This document shows positions 1-9,188 of a stretch of 64,000 bases of DNA, piece by piece. This stretch comes from Pseudomonas turukhanskensis (GTDB lineage: Bacteria > Pseudomonadota > Gammaproteobacteria > Pseudomonadales > Pseudomonadaceae), in NCBI RefSeq assembly GCF_027922365.1, contig NZ_BSFN01000003.1, positions 1 through 64,000 of the forward strand, written 5' to 3'. The translations under genes were made by a program, and so were the position numbers. Numbering within the stretch: position 1 is the stretch's first letter; each line of letters opens with the position of its first letter. The notes under the pieces were generated by a model that did no database searches, was not told where the DNA came from, and was given only the letters and a program-made list of their open reading frames with translations.

Positions 1-193
1 TTTGCGTCCACTCTTCAGCCTTGCCCTGGCCGTTGTCCGGGTTGGTGAAGTTGCGGTTGAAATAGGCGTTGCGCAGGTTCAGCGTGGCCTTGGTGTCTTC
101 GATAAAACCTTCAGCCTGGCTGGCCAGCGGAAGTGCCAAGGCCATGCTGCCGGCGCCCAGCAGGGCAAGTGAACGAACGGTGCGGGTGGTCAT
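1..193 (-). CDS. OprD-family outer-membrane porin, N-terminal fragment
   Basis: Only the first 64 codons are in the window; the gene runs off the left edge. The product begins with a signal peptide ending in SQA, followed by EGFIEDTKATLNLRNAYFNR, which matches the mature start of OprD-type substrate-specific porins (first beta strand and first loop). ATG at 193 is preceded by GGGAG. Such porins pass carboxylates or basic amino acids across the outer membrane; the substrate cannot be told from this fragment. A GntR/FadR-type palindrome lies about 285 bp upstream. Confidence 0.85.
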   Translation of the reverse strand, partial: MTTRTVRSLALLGAGSMALALPLASQAEGFIEDTKATLNLRNAYFNRNFTNPDNGQGKAEEWTQ

Positions 194-917
194 TGTTGTT
201 GTGCTCCCATTTTTGAAAAAGCCGTTCCCCTGCGGGCCAAACCATGGCCTGCATCAGTGGTGGAACCGGTGATGCCCCAGAACCGAGGCGTTGAACTTGA
301 ACCGAAAAACGGCCAAGCCATTGCTGCGGGCTAAGGGTTAGCCGTCAGCGAATTCAATAGGGTGGGGTGGCCCATGTGGGCGAACGAACGACCGGGCCGG
401 GTGCTGGCGCGGTAAGGGACTGGCGAGTGGGCGAGTCGTCATGGCGTGGTCCTGCGTTGTTCTTGTTGTTATATGTTGTCGTACAACGTCATCGGATTAT
501 CGACAGACCTACTTGCCTTTGTCAACGTGCTGTTAGACGAAAGTGCTAGACGAATTAGCTTCGTTAGCTCAGTAACGACGCACCTTTCAAGAAGGTTTCC
601 CCAACCTGGGATGCAGCAGCGGCGCGCTGGGTCGGCTGAAAAGGTGACTTTTTGTTGTGTGATGTCTGTTGTCAGCAAGCTGTCAGGCGGTGGCCAGCAT
701 CGTGCGCTGCAACAGGGCAAGGCGGCGATGTGCAGGTGCGTGCGTTGGGTGCGTGTAAACCCTTGGCGCCAGTTTTTTGTTCTGAAAACGACTCCGGCAT
801 AGCTATTTGCCATGCCCCTGGGTAAAGCCGCTTGTGCAACGCGTGCGCGCGCCGCAACTTCGCACGAATCTTGAATGACACATCTGCCGTTGAGCATTCG
901 ATAGGGGGACCCGCGCC
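194..917. other. Intergenic region between the divergent OprD-type porin and the chemoreceptor
   Basis: No convincing gene. The short open frames here have no family resemblance and poor starts. It must hold the promoters of both flanking genes. The one clear element is the perfect inverted repeat at 475-487. Confidence 0.6.
475..487. promoter_or_regulatory. FadR-subfamily GntR operator candidate
   Basis: GTTGTCGTACAAC is a perfect inverted repeat (GTTGT, 3-nt centre, ACAAC). Its core fits the TNGTNNNACNA pattern known for FadR-type GntR regulators. It lies between the divergent porin and chemoreceptor genes. The identity of the regulator is unknown, and no gene for it is nearby. Confidence 0.45.
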
Positions 918-2891
918 ATGATTTCTGCCTTGCAACGCCGTTTTGCCAACCTGGGTATGGCAAAGAAGCTGGGCACCGGCTTTGGCCTGGTGCTGGTCCT
1001 CACAGCGGTGGTGGCGGCCATCGGTGTAACCTCGTTGCAGGCCATCAGCCAACGTTTCGACGGCCTCAAACAGATGTCGGCAATCAACAGTGCCGTGCTG
1101 CGCGTGCGCCTCGACGAACAAGCCTTCTCCATCACCGGCGATGCCAAGGCTGCTGAGGCATTGCGCAAAGGGGTGGACGGCATTCTGGCTGCCACCGCTG
1201 CGCTCAAGCAGCAGTCACCCACCAGCGCACCCGCCATGGAGGCGGTGGAGCAGGCTGTGGGGGCTTATCGCGCTTCCTTTGACCAGTTTGTGGAATTGGC
1301 CCTGGCCAAAGACCTGGCCCTGGAAATGGCCAGTTGGTCGGTTACCAGCGTGGCCAACAACCTCGATTTGCTCCAGGCCGGGCTGGCCGATGATGGCGCT
1401 TATGAGCTGAAAGATTCCCAGGGCCAGAACGGCTCGCAGTTTATCGAGCAGGCCGGGCAGGTCAGCCAGGTATCGCGCCTGATGCTGCAAGCCATGAACG
1501 AGGCCCATGCGCGCCTGGCTGCCAGCCGCAAAGCGGCCGAAGGTGAGGCCTTGGAGTCGAGCAAGATTGCCCAGGCCGACGATGCCTTGCAGCTGGCTGA
1601 AACCCTGAAAGGTTCGGTGACCGATGCTGGTTACGTCAGCGTGCTCAACGATGTGAGCACCAATATCACTACCTTCAGCGGCAAGCTGGCCGAGTACACC
1701 GATCTGCTGGCCAAGGAACGCCAGGTGTACAGGCAGATGCGCGAACGCGCCGAGCAGGTGATGGCCGACGTCGACCAGGCTTACGCCGCGCAGGACGCGG
1801 CGATGCAGGCCGAGTTGAAAGCCAACTCGGTGCTTATTCTGGGCTCCTCAGCCCTGGCGATTCTGGTGGGCTTGTGCGCCTCGCTACTGATCACCCGGGT
1901 GATCGTCAAACCGCTGCAAAGCGTGATTCATGTGGCCAGGCGAATTGCCGAGGGCGACCTCAGCACGCAGATCCAGGTGCGCGGCAGCGACGAAGTCGGG
2001 CAACTGATGAGCGCCATGCAACAGATGTCGGACAGCCTCAGCCGCATGGTCGGCAGCCTGCAAGCCGGCATCAATCAGATCGCCACCTCGGCGCGCTCAT
2101 TGTCCGCCGTGACCGAACAGACCAACGCCGAAGTGGCCAGCCAGAAAGAAGAAACCGAGCAAGTGGCTACCGCGATGAACCAGATGACCGCTACCGTGCA
2201 CGACGTGGCGCGCAATGCCGAGGAGGCGGCCGGCGCGGCGGAAACTGCTGATAGCAAGGTTGCCAACGGCCAGAGCGTGGTGCGTCAGACCATGGCTCGT
2301 ATCGAGCAGCTGTCGGCCTCGTCCAACTCGGCGAGCGCCAGCATTCAGCACCTGAGCGGCGAAATTCACAATATCGTGTCGGTGCTCAGCGTGATCAAAA
2401 GCGTGGCCGAGCAAACCAACCTGCTGGCCTTGAATGCCGCCATCGAAGCCGCCCGCGCTGGCGAGCAGGGCCGGGGCTTTGCCGTGGTGGCCGATGAGGT
2501 GCGGGCGCTTGCCAAGCGCACGCAGCAGTCCACTGAAGAGATCGAGCGCCTGGTCAGCGCCCTGCAAAAAGGCGCGCAGAGCTCGGTGACGCAGATTCAG
2601 AGCAGCACCGCGTTGGTGGAACTGACCGTCAGCGATGCGCTGGAAACTGAAAGCGCATTGGGCAGCATTGCCGCAGCGGTATCGGTGATTCACCAGATGA
2701 ACCAGCAGATTGCCGCAGCGGCCGAGCAACAAAGCTCAGTAGCCGAGGAGATCAACCGCAGCGTCACCAACATCCGCAGCAGCGCGGATCAATCCTCGGT
2801 GGCGATGGAAGGCACGGCGGCCTCGAGCATCGAGCTGGCGAGCTTGAGCCATGAATTGCAGGGGATGGTGGAGCATTTTCGCTTGGCGTGA
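918..2891 (+). CDS. Methyl-accepting chemotaxis protein (HBM-type sensor)
   Basis: Transmembrane chemoreceptor of 657 aa that signals to CheA/CheW. Visible order: TM1 at about 15-37, a large all-helical periplasmic region of about 260 residues, TM2 at about 304-328, HAMP at about 329-382, then the cytoplasmic signalling domain. The hairpin tip contains the conserved [16 protein letters not shown] stretch. The size of the ligand domain suits the helical bimodular (HBM) class, known in Pseudomonas for organic-acid receptors such as McpS; this assignment is inferred from length and helicity. ATG at 918 has an AGGGGGA ribosome site. A REP-type hairpin follows the stop. Confidence 0.93.
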   Translation: MISALQRRFANLGMAKKLGTGFGLVLVLTAVVAAIGVTSLQAISQRFDGLKQMSAINSAVLRVRLDEQAFSITGDAKAAEALRKGVDGILAATAALKQQSPTSAPAMEAVEQAVGAYRASFDQFVELALAKDLALEMASWSVTSVANNLDLLQAGLADDGAYELKDSQGQNGSQFIEQAGQVSQVSRLMLQAMNEAHARLAASRKAAEGEALESSKIAQADDALQLAETLKGSVTDAGYVSVLNDVSTNITTFSGKLAEYTDLLAKERQVYRQMRERAEQVMADVDQAYAAQDAAMQAELKANSVLILGSSALAILVGLCASLLITRVIVKPLQSVIHVARRIAEGDLSTQIQVRGSDEVGQLMSAMQQMSDSLSRMVGSLQAGINQIATSARSLSAVTEQTNAEVASQKEETEQVATAMNQMTATVHDVARNAEEAAGAAETADSKVANGQSVVRQTMARIEQLSASSNSASASIQHLSGEIHNIVSVLSVIKSVAEQTNLLALNAAIEAARAGEQGRGFAVVADEVRALAKRTQQSTEEIERLVSALQKGAQSSVTQIQSSTALVELTVSDALETESALGSIAAAVSVIHQMNQQIAAAAEQQSSVAEEINRSVTNIRSSADQSSVAMEGTAASSIELASLSHELQGMVEHFRLA

Positions 2892-2900
2892 AGCCCAACC

Positions 2901-2932
2901 ACCGTCATCCCCGCCTTCGCGGGAATGACGGT
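2901..2932. repeat. REP-like palindrome (CCGTCAT..ATGACGG family)
   Basis: ACCGTCATCCCCGC, a CTTC loop, then GCGGGAATGACGGT: 14-nt arms with one mismatch. It lies between the chemoreceptor and the converging benE gene. The same family recurs at 8327-8416 and, diverged and tandemly amplified, at 55105-55688. It lacks a clean T-tract, so a terminator role is only possible. Confidence 0.75.
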
Positions 2933-2950
2933 GCACGTATGCTGCGCTGG

Positions 2951-4144
2951 TTATTCAGCCTTGCGCCAATTGAGGATCAACAACGTTAACACCCCCGCCA
3001 CAATCCCCCAGAACGCCGACCCAATCGAAAACAGACTTAACCCCGAGGCCGTCACCATAAAGGTAATCAGCGCTGCTTCGCGCTCCTTGGGTTCGGCCAT
3101 GGCATTGGTCAAACCGTTGATGATCGAACCGAACAAGGCCAGCGCCGCAATCGATAGCACCAGTTCTTTGGGCAGGGCGGCAAACAGTGCCGCCAGGGTG
3201 GCGCCGAAAATCCCCGCGAAGCCGTAGAACACCCCGCACCACATGGCGGCGGTGTAGCGCTTGCTGTGGTCTTCGTGGGCGTGCGGGCCGGTGCAGATGG
3301 CGGCGCTGATGGCAGCCAGGTTGATGCCGTGGGAGCCGAACGGCGCCAGCAGCAGCGAGGCGATGCCGGTGACGCTGATCAGCGGCGAGGCCGGCACGCT
3401 ATAGCCATCGGCGCGCAGCACGGCGATGCCGGGCATGTTCTGCGAGGTCATCGCCACCACGAACAGGGGAATGCCGATACTGATGGTGGCCGCCAGGGAG
3501 AAGCTTGGCGTGGTCCACACCGGCACAGCGACTTGCAGGTGAAAGCCGCTGAAATCGAGCAAGCCCATCACACCGGCCAATGCTGTGCCGACCAGCAAGG
3601 CAGCAAGCACGGCGTAGCGCGGTTGCACGCGCTTGACCAGCAGGTAGGTGAACAACATCGTTACCACCAGCGCGGTGCGGTGCTGGGCCGCGACAAAAAT
3701 CTCGCTGCCGATCTTGAACAGAATACCGGCCAGTAACGCCGCCGCCAGGGAGCCGGGCAGGCGTTTGACCAGGCGCTCGAAGCTGCCGGTCAGCCCGCAG
3801 ATAATCACCAGCACGGCGCAGGTGATATAGGCGCCTATCGCCTCGCCATAGCTCACATGCCCCAGGCTCGTGATCAGCAGGGCGGCGCCGGGCGTCGACC
3901 AGGCCACGGTGATGGGGGTGCGGTAGCGCAGGGACAAACCGATGCTGCAAATTGCCATGCCAATGGACAGCGCCCAGATCCACGAAGAAATCTGCGCGGT
4001 GGTCAGCCCGGCGGCCTGGCCGGCCTGAAACATCAGCACCAGGGAGCTGGTGTAGCCGGTCATCATGGCGATAAATCCGGCCACCACGGCAGACGGCGAG
4101 CTGTCGGCCAGGGGCCGCAAGGGTTTCGTCGCAGAGGCGTTCAT
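2951..4144 (-). CDS. benE: BenE-family benzoate/aromatic acid:proton symporter
   Basis: Inner-membrane permease of 397 aa with about 11-12 hydrophobic helices; it matches the BenE benzoate/H+ symporter family along its length. No benzoate catabolic genes (benABCD, catABC) lie nearby, so the true substrate is open. ATG at 4144 directly abuts the stop codon of the upstream lysE-like gene (TGA then ATG with no gap), so the two are probably co-translated. Confidence 0.85.
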   Translation of the reverse strand: MNASATKPLRPLADSSPSAVVAGFIAMMTGYTSSLVLMFQAGQAAGLTTAQISSWIWALSIGMAICSIGLSLRYRTPITVAWSTPGAALLITSLGHVSYGEAIGAYITCAVLVIICGLTGSFERLVKRLPGSLAAALLAGILFKIGSEIFVAAQHRTALVVTMLFTYLLVKRVQPRYAVLAALLVGTALAGVMGLLDFSGFHLQVAVPVWTTPSFSLAATISIGIPLFVVAMTSQNMPGIAVLRADGYSVPASPLISVTGIASLLLAPFGSHGINLAAISAAICTGPHAHEDHSKRYTAAMWCGVFYGFAGIFGATLAALFAALPKELVLSIAALALFGSIINGLTNAMAEPKEREAALITFMVTASGLSLFSIGSAFWGIVAGVLTLLILNWRKAE

Positions 4145-4747
4145 TCACACGTCCTTGAAGATGGGGTAGAGCGAGGCGACCAGCAGCAGCGCCATGGTGA
4201 TATTGAAAAAGCGCAGCGCGCGCGGGTCGCGCAGCCAATTGCGCAGCAGGCTGCCGGCGGCGGTCCACACGCTCATGGTCGGGCAATTGACCAGGGCGAA
4301 TACACCGGCAATCAGCAGCACATTGACTACAAAGTTGTCTTGTGGGGTAAAGGTGGTAATGGCGCCCACGGCCATGATCCATGCCTTGGGGTTGATCCAC
4401 TGAAACGCCGCCGCCTGGAAAAAGCCGAACGGCTTGCCGCGCTCAGTGCCGTCGGTTTCGGGAGCGCCGGAGCGAGCGATTTTCCAGGCCAGGTACAGCA
4501 AGTACATGGCGCCGACGTAGCGCAGCATGACGTACAGCATTGGCACTTGTTCAAAGAGCTGGCCGAGGCCCAGGCCGACTGCCAATACCAGTGTCATCAA
4601 CCCGCAGCTAATACCCAACATATGGGGCACGGTACGGCGAATACCGAAATTGACCCCCGAGGCGAGCAGCATGGTGTTGTTCGGGCCGGGCGTCACCGAG
4701 GTGACAAAGGCGAAGGCGACAAAGGCGAGCAGCAGTTCGAAGGTCAT
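4145..4747 (-). CDS. LysE/RhtB-family amino-acid exporter
   Basis: Inner-membrane efflux protein of 200 aa. It starts MTFELLLAFVAFAFVTSVTPGPNN, carrying the TPGPNN signature of the LysE/RhtB family, and has about six TM helices. I chose ATG 4747, preceded by GGAG, because upstream residues in the open frame are not family-like. It is the first gene of a two-gene unit with benE. The substrate cannot be predicted. Confidence 0.9.
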   Translation of the reverse strand: MTFELLLAFVAFAFVTSVTPGPNNTMLLASGVNFGIRRTVPHMLGISCGLMTLVLAVGLGLGQLFEQVPMLYVMLRYVGAMYLLYLAWKIARSGAPETDGTERGKPFGFFQAAAFQWINPKAWIMAVGAITTFTPQDNFVVNVLLIAGVFALVNCPTMSVWTAAGSLLRNWLRDPRALRFFNITMALLLVASLYPIFKDV

Positions 4748-4851
4748 GGTGTTCCACTCCAGATAAGCCTGCAGCCTAAGCGTGGCGCGGGTTGGCGTCC
4801 CGATACAGCAACTGGCGCAAATGGCCGTACAGTCGCGCCACCGCGCTACTG

Positions 4852-4981
4852 TGTAGGAGCGAGCTTGCTCGCGAAGCGCTTGAAATCTCCTGGTGAACGA
4901 CGGCACAGACGCGAGGGGCGGCCATCCGATTGCTCGCCAAGCTGAAGATCAAATGCTTCGCGAGCAAGCTCGCTCCTACGG
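4852..4981. repeat. REPIN (GTAGGAGCGAGCTTGCTCGCG family)
   Basis: Two inverted copies of the Pseudomonas REP: TGTAGGAGCGAGCTTGCTCG at the left and its complement CGAGCAAGCTCGCTCCTAC at the right, about 80 nt apart. It lies between the lysE-like and marR genes. It belongs to the same family as 7478-7561, 13435-13497, 27551-27634, 40910-40989 and 45483-45550. Confidence 0.9.
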
Positions 4982-4992
4982 GGAAGGCGGCG

Positions 4993-5439
4993 TTATTCCT
5001 CGCTGTTCGCCTGCCGCGCCAGCGCCTGGTTCACCGCAAACCAGCCATTCACCGCCTGCTCGCCGGTTTCATCGAACGCGCGACGTAGCAGTTTCACCTG
5101 TTCACGGCGCAGTGCGCCTTCAAGCTTGGCGCCCTCGACGGTGAGGTAGAGCAGGCGTTTGCGCTTGTCGTCAGTGGCGGCATCGCTGCGTACCAAGTCC
5201 ATTTCCAGCAACTGGCGCAGGGGCATATTCAGCGCCTGCTTGCTGACCCCAAGTACGGCCAAGAGCTCTTTCATGCTCATGCCAGGGCTGCGACCAATAA
5301 AAAACAGAATGCGCTGGTGCACCCGGCTCAGGCCTCGGCGGGCGAGCATTTCATCGGCTTTGGCGGTGAATGCCTGGTAGCCGAAGAAAAACGCTTCCAT
5401 GGCATTTTGCTGCGAGGTTGGTTTTTTAAGGTCAAGCAT
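4993..5439 (-). CDS. MarR-family transcriptional regulator
   Basis: Winged-helix regulator of 148 aa. The HTH region lies at about 50-95 (SMKELLAVLGVSKQALN) and the wing around DDKRKRLLYLT. It is divergent from the aminotransferase at 5537. Neither the ATG at 5439 nor the internal ATG at 5400 has a clear ribosome site; I use 5439 because MLDLKKPTSQQNAMEAFFFG resembles the start I recall for Pseudomonas homologues. Its start codon lies inside one of two identical-pattern palindromes, which suggests autoregulation. Confidence 0.9.
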   Translation of the reverse strand: MLDLKKPTSQQNAMEAFFFGYQAFTAKADEMLARRGLSRVHQRILFFIGRSPGMSMKELLAVLGVSKQALNMPLRQLLEMDLVRSDAATDDKRKRLLYLTVEGAKLEGALRREQVKLLRRAFDETGEQAVNGWFAVNQALARQANSEE

Positions 5440-5445
5440 ATTGAC
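5431..5445. promoter_or_regulatory. Candidate MarR operator, proximal copy
   Basis: GTCAAGCATATTGAC is a perfect 5-bp inverted repeat (GTCAA, 5 nt, TTGAC) overlapping the marR start codon. A near-copy occurs at 5488-5502. MarR proteins typically bind such palindromes in divergent promoters; binding here is inferred. Confidence 0.55.
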
Positions 5446-5487
5446 GTAGTTATCCGTATCGTCGTAGTTTCGGGTTAGCCGATTTCG

Positions 5488-5502
5488 GTCAAGCAGTTTG
5501 AC
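5488..5502. promoter_or_regulatory. Candidate MarR operator, distal copy
   Basis: GTCAAGCAGTTTGAC differs from the copy at 5431 in only two central bases and has the same perfect GTCAA/TTGAC arms. It lies 57 bp away, in front of the aminotransferase gene, so one regulator could control both divergent promoters. Confidence 0.55.
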
Positions 5503-5536
5503 TTATTTTTCCCTGCCTTTGCTACCGGTGACTTGC

Positions 5537-6703
5537 ATGGTGTTCTCCGAACGTATCAGCCGTCTTAAAAGCTCTTTGATCCGCGAAATTCTGGCGGCTG
5601 CGCAGCGTCCGGAAGTGATGTCGTTCGCCGGCGGCCTGCCGGCCGAAGCCATGTTGCCCAAGGTGGAGTGGGCCGATATGCCGCGCGGCATCGGCCAGTA
5701 CGGCATGAGCGAAGGCGAGCCGGCGCTGCGTGAAGCCATCGCCGCCGACGCCCGCTCGCTGGGTATCGCCTGCGAGGCCAGCCAGGTGCTGATCGTCAGC
5801 GGCTCGCAGCAAACCCTCGACCTGGCCTCGAAACTGTTTATCGACCCGGGCACCGAAATTATTCTCGAAGCGCCAACGTACCTGGCAGCCCTGCAATCGT
5901 TCCAGTTGTTCGGTGCCGAGTGCCTGAGCGTGCCGCAAGAGGCCGACGGCCCGCAGCTCGAGGCCTTGCGTCAGCGCCTGGAACAGCACACCCCGGCGTT
6001 CGCTTACCTGATCCCGACTTTCCAGAACCCGTCGGCCGTGCGCTACAGCGAAGCCAAGCGCGATGCCGTGGCGGCCTTGCTCGACGAGTTCGGCGTTACC
6101 CTGATTGAAGACGAACCCTATCGCGAGCTGGTGTTCGACGCCGGCAGCGCCACGCCCATCGTCAGCCGTTTGAAGAAGGCCAGCTGGATCTACACGGGCA
6201 CCGTGTCGAAAACCCTGCTGCCGGGCCTACGCGTGGGCTTTTTGATTGCCACGCCAGACCTGTTCCCACACCTGCTGCGCCTGAAGCAATCGGCCGACCT
6301 GCACACCAATCGCGTCGGCCAATGGCAGGCACTGCAATGGCTGGGTACTGAGAAGTACAAGGCGCACCTGAGCGAGCTGCGTGACTTCTACCGCGTGCGC
6401 CGCGACGCCATGCAGGTGGCGCTGGAGGAGCACTTCGCGGAACTGGCTGACTGGAACGTGCCGCAGGGTGGGCTGTTTTTCTGGCTGACGCTCAAGCAGC
6501 CGCTGGACACCCGCACGCTGCTGGACGCGGCCCTGAAAGAGAACGTGGCCTTTATGCCCGGCGAGCCGTTCTTCGCCAAGCCCGACGAGAACCCTGGCTA
6601 CCTGCGGCTGAACTTCAGCCATATTTCGCCCGAGCGTTTGGGTGAAGGCCTTTCGCGTCTGGCCAACGTTATCCGTCAAGCACACTTGCAAAACGCTGCT
6701 TAA
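5537..6703 (+). CDS. PLP-dependent aminotransferase (class I/II, 2-aminoadipate type)
   Basis: Cytoplasmic fold-type I aminotransferase of 388 aa. The PLP lysine lies in GTVSKTLLPGLRVGF (about K225), and LIPTFQNPSA and EDEPYRE are the conserved cofactor and substrate motifs. It resembles the LysN/MocR-related group that acts on 2-aminoadipate, aromatic or branched amino acids, without the MocR DNA-binding domain. I start at ATG 5537 (MVFSERISRLKSS), where family similarity begins; the ribosome site is weak. Divergent marR is the likely regulator. Confidence 0.88.
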   Translation: MVFSERISRLKSSLIREILAAAQRPEVMSFAGGLPAEAMLPKVEWADMPRGIGQYGMSEGEPALREAIAADARSLGIACEASQVLIVSGSQQTLDLASKLFIDPGTEIILEAPTYLAALQSFQLFGAECLSVPQEADGPQLEALRQRLEQHTPAFAYLIPTFQNPSAVRYSEAKRDAVAALLDEFGVTLIEDEPYRELVFDAGSATPIVSRLKKASWIYTGTVSKTLLPGLRVGFLIATPDLFPHLLRLKQSADLHTNRVGQWQALQWLGTEKYKAHLSELRDFYRVRRDAMQVALEEHFAELADWNVPQGGLFFWLTLKQPLDTRTLLDAALKENVAFMPGEPFFAKPDENPGYLRLNFSHISPERLGEGLSRLANVIRQAHLQNAA

Positions 6704-6816
6704 GTTAAAGCTCATGAATTGCAGGCTGCACGAAAACGTAGCGAGCGATGGGAAGGCAAGGCAAAACGGCCTGCCCTGGCGCAGTAGTTTTCACCCAGCC
6801 TGATTAGGAGGTTGAT

Positions 6817-7419
6817 ATGTACAAGGTTTACGGCGATTACCTCTCCGGCAACTGCTACAAGGTCAAATTGATGCTGCACCTGCTCGGCAAAGAGTCGAAG
6901 TGGGTGCCGGTGGACATTCTCAAGGGCGAAACCCAGACCCCGGAATTTCTCGCCATGAACCCCAACGGCAAAATCCCGGTGCTGCAGTTTGAAGACGGCA
7001 CCTGCCTGTGGGAATCCAATGCGATTCTGAATTTCCTCGCCGATGGCAGCGAGTTCTTGCCCACCGAGCCGCGCCTGCGCACTCAGGTGCTGCAATGGCA
7101 GTTTTTCGAGCAGTACAGCCATGAGCCGTACATTGCCGTGGCGCGCTTTATCAAGCTGTACCTGGGCCTGCCCGAAGAGCGCTTGGCCGAATATGAAGCC
7201 ACGCGCAAGAAAGGCTACAAGGCGTTGAAGGTAATGGAACAGCAACTGAAACTCACCGATTACCTGGTGGGCGATCACTACTCTATCGCTGACATTGCGC
7301 TGTATGCCTATACCCACGTGGCGCATGAAGGCGGCTTCGATCTTGAACCCTACCCGGCGGTGCGGGCCTGGCTGGCGCGCGTGGCGAGCCATCCAAAGCA
7401 TGTGGGGATGCTGGATTGA
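6817..7419 (+). CDS. Glutathione S-transferase family protein
   Basis: Cytoplasmic GST of 200 aa. An N-terminal thioredoxin-like domain (about 1-80) contains NPNGKIPVL and the ESNAI glutathione-binding signature, followed by an all-helical C-terminal domain (about 90-200). A strong AGGAGG site precedes ATG 6817, and a clean terminator follows. The 113-bp gap after the aminotransferase allows co-transcription. The substrate is unknown. Confidence 0.92.
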   Translation: MYKVYGDYLSGNCYKVKLMLHLLGKESKWVPVDILKGETQTPEFLAMNPNGKIPVLQFEDGTCLWESNAILNFLADGSEFLPTEPRLRTQVLQWQFFEQYSHEPYIAVARFIKLYLGLPEERLAEYEATRKKGYKALKVMEQQLKLTDYLVGDHYSIADIALYAYTHVAHEGGFDLEPYPAVRAWLARVASHPKHVGMLD

Positions 7420-7424
7420 GATGT

Positions 7425-7452
7425 AAAAAAACCGGCCTTGAGCCGGTTTTTT
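7425..7452 (+). terminator. Intrinsic terminator after the GST gene
   Basis: AAAAAAACCGGC, CTTGA, GCCGGTTTTTT: a short GC stem flanked by A- and T-runs, able to work in both directions. Confidence 0.9.
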
Positions 7453-7477
7453 ATGGGGGACATATCGCAATTCTTTT

Positions 7478-7561
7478 TGTAGGAGCTAGCTTGCTAGCGA
7501 ATCCTGGAAAAGGTGTTCCCGATCAGTGTTTGCAGGATTCGCCAGCAAGCTGGCTCCTACA
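7478..7561. repeat. REPIN overlapping the end of yceH
   Basis: The left arm TGTAGGAGCTAGCTTGCTAG and right arm CCAGCAAGCTGGCTCCTACA are inverted around about 45 nt. The right end supplies the TAG stop of the minus-strand gene at 7557. Confidence 0.9.
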
Positions 7562-8231
7562 GGCCATTGGCTTCTTCCAGCTTGGCCAACCTCGCTTCCA
7601 ATTGGGCCACTCGCTCCTCCAACTCATCAATGCGCGACTGCGAAGGCGCCGGGCCGTCGCTATTGCGCCCGCTGCTGGCAATGGCCGCCGCCAGCTCTTC
7701 GGGGCTGGCCAGCAAATGCATATAGCGGTCTTCACGCTGGCCCGTCTGGCGCGGCACATGCACGGCCAGGCCCCGGCTGGCGAGACGTTCGAGTTGGTGT
7801 TGCAGGGCTTCGACATCGTCAAAATCATGCATGCGGCTGCTGCGGGTCAGCAGCTCGTTGAGGGTTTGCGGGCCGCGCAAGAGCAACAGGCTGAGCAGGA
7901 TTACCTGCCCCGGCACCAACTCCAGCGCCTTGTCGGCACGGTGTTCCCAGCGGTCGGCGCGGCTGCCCATCACCAGACGGGCCATGCCACGACCTTCCAG
8001 GCCGCGTAGGGCTTGGGCGACCTGGCCTTGGGTGAGGTTCATCACCGGTTCGCGGCTGGTTTTCTGGTTGCAGGCCAGCACCACGGCATTGAGGGTGAGC
8101 GGGTAGCTTTCCGGCGTGGTGGCCTGCTTCTCGACCAGGCAGCCAAGCACGCGGGCTTCGGTGCTGGTAAGAGGCTCTACGGCAGGGGCGGTATCGCCTG
8201 TGTCCTGGCGTGCTTCGATGTCGTGGCTCAT
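7557..8231 (-). CDS. yceH: YceH/DUF480-family winged-helix protein
   Basis: Protein of 224 aa with the DUF480 core: [21 protein letters not shown] and [16 protein letters not shown] are diagnostic. It contains two tandem winged-helix folds and a C-terminal coiled coil (about 185-222) rich in Glu and Leu. It is presumed to bind DNA or protein, with no established reaction. The final Leu codon and TAG stop lie within the REP palindrome at 7551-7561. ATG 8231 is the only good start. Confidence 0.88.
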   Translation of the reverse strand: MSHDIEARQDTGDTAPAVEPLTSTEARVLGCLVEKQATTPESYPLTLNAVVLACNQKTSREPVMNLTQGQVAQALRGLEGRGMARLVMGSRADRWEHRADKALELVPGQVILLSLLLLRGPQTLNELLTRSSRMHDFDDVEALQHQLERLASRGLAVHVPRQTGQREDRYMHLLASPEELAAAIASSGRNSDGPAPSQSRIDELEERVAQLEARLAKLEEANGL

Positions 8232-8326
8232 GGCGGCAGCTCCAGCGGAAAAAGAGCCGTAGCCTAGCCTGAGATAGGGGACAAGCGCATGGGTTTTGCT
8301 GGGGGTTAGGGGATTTTCACTCCGCC

Positions 8327-8416
8327 ACCGTCATTCCCGCGCAGGCGGGAATCCAGGCTGGAGCGTGGAACACCGTTCGCCACACCATTCTGGATCCCCG
8401 CCTCAGCGGGGATGAC
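8327..8416. repeat. REPIN (CCGTCATTCCCGC family)
   Basis: Left half ACCGTCATTCCCGCGCAGGC with GGGAATCCAG; right half ATTCTGGATCCCCGCCTCAG with GGGGATGAC. The halves are inverted around about 35 nt. The layout matches each unit of the array at 55105. Confidence 0.85.
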
Positions 8417-8441
8417 TCCGAAGCTCCATTGATAGAGCCAT

Positions 8442-8471
8442 AAAAAAGGCAGCCCGGAGGCTGCCTTTTTT
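8442..8471 (-). terminator. Intrinsic terminator after the pirin gene
   Basis: AAAAAAGGCAGCC, CGGA, GGCTGCCTTTTTT. It stands 19 nt beyond the pirin stop codon and is symmetric enough to act in both directions. Confidence 0.9.
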
Positions 8472-8489
8472 ACCGCGTACTGCCGAAAA

Positions 8490-9188
8490 TCACGCCACAT
8501 CCACTAGGATGATTTCCGCGTCCTCGACCGCGCTGAACACCAGCACGTCCTCACCGCTGACTGCGACACCGTCGCGGGCATTGGCCTGCACGCCGTTGAC
8601 GCTGATCACGCCGCTGGCGGCTACCAGATACGCCTTGCGGTCGCTGCCCAGGCGGTACTCGGTCTGCTGGCCGGCTTTAAGGGTGGCGGCGCTCAAGCGG
8701 GCGTCGGCACGGATGTGCAGGGCTTCGCTATCGCTTTTGTCACCGCTGGCCAGGGTCACGAAGGCACCGGCACGTTCGCCTTTAGGGAACGGCTTGGCGC
8801 CCCAGGACGGTGGCGAGTTGAACTCGGTGGGCTGAATCCAGATCTGGAAGATCTTGGTGGTTTCATCCTCGAGGTTGTACTCGCTGTGGGCGATCCCGGT
8901 ACCGGCACTCATTACCTGCACATCACCGGCTTCGGTGCGGCCCTGGTTGCCCAGGTTGTCCTGGTGGGTAATGGCCCCTTCACGCACATAGGTGATGATT
9001 TCCATGTCCCGGTGCGGGTGACGAGGGAAGCCGCTCTGTGGCGCGATTTCGTCGTCGTTCCACACGCGCAGTGGGCCCCAGTTCATTCGTTGCGGGTCGT
9101 AGTACTCGGCGAACGAGAAGTGGTGGCGAGCGTTCAGCCAGCCATGGTTGGCACCACCCATCTGTTCAAAAGGTCGACGTTCGATCAT
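8490..9188 (-). CDS. Pirin-family bicupin protein (YhhW-type)
   Basis: Bicupin of 232 aa. The N-terminal cupin holds the metal ligands in HPHRDMEI and the later HSEYN segment, as in YhhW-type quercetin dioxygenases and pirins. The C-terminal cupin is poorer in ligands. ATG 9188. The family binds Fe(II) and may have oxygenase or redox-sensing activity; the physiological role in bacteria is not settled. It stands alone, with its own terminator. Confidence 0.9.
   Translation of the reverse strand: MIERRPFEQMGGANHGWLNARHHFSFAEYYDPQRMNWGPLRVWNDDEIAPQSGFPRHPHRDMEIITYVREGAITHQDNLGNQGRTEAGDVQVMSAGTGIAHSEYNLEDETTKIFQIWIQPTEFNSPPSWGAKPFPKGERAGAFVTLASGDKSDSEALHIRADARLSAATLKAGQQTEYRLGSDRKAYLVAASGVISVNGVQANARDGVAVSGEDVLVFSAVEDAEIILVDVA

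Noticed and set aside
367..802. Short open frames on the plus strand before the chemoreceptor
   Set aside because: No ribosome sites, no family resemblance, and they cross the divergent promoter region.
3857..4945. Open frame of 362 codons crossing benE and the lysE-like gene
   Set aside because: It spans two well-supported opposite-strand genes and a REPIN, and its composition is that of a shadow frame.
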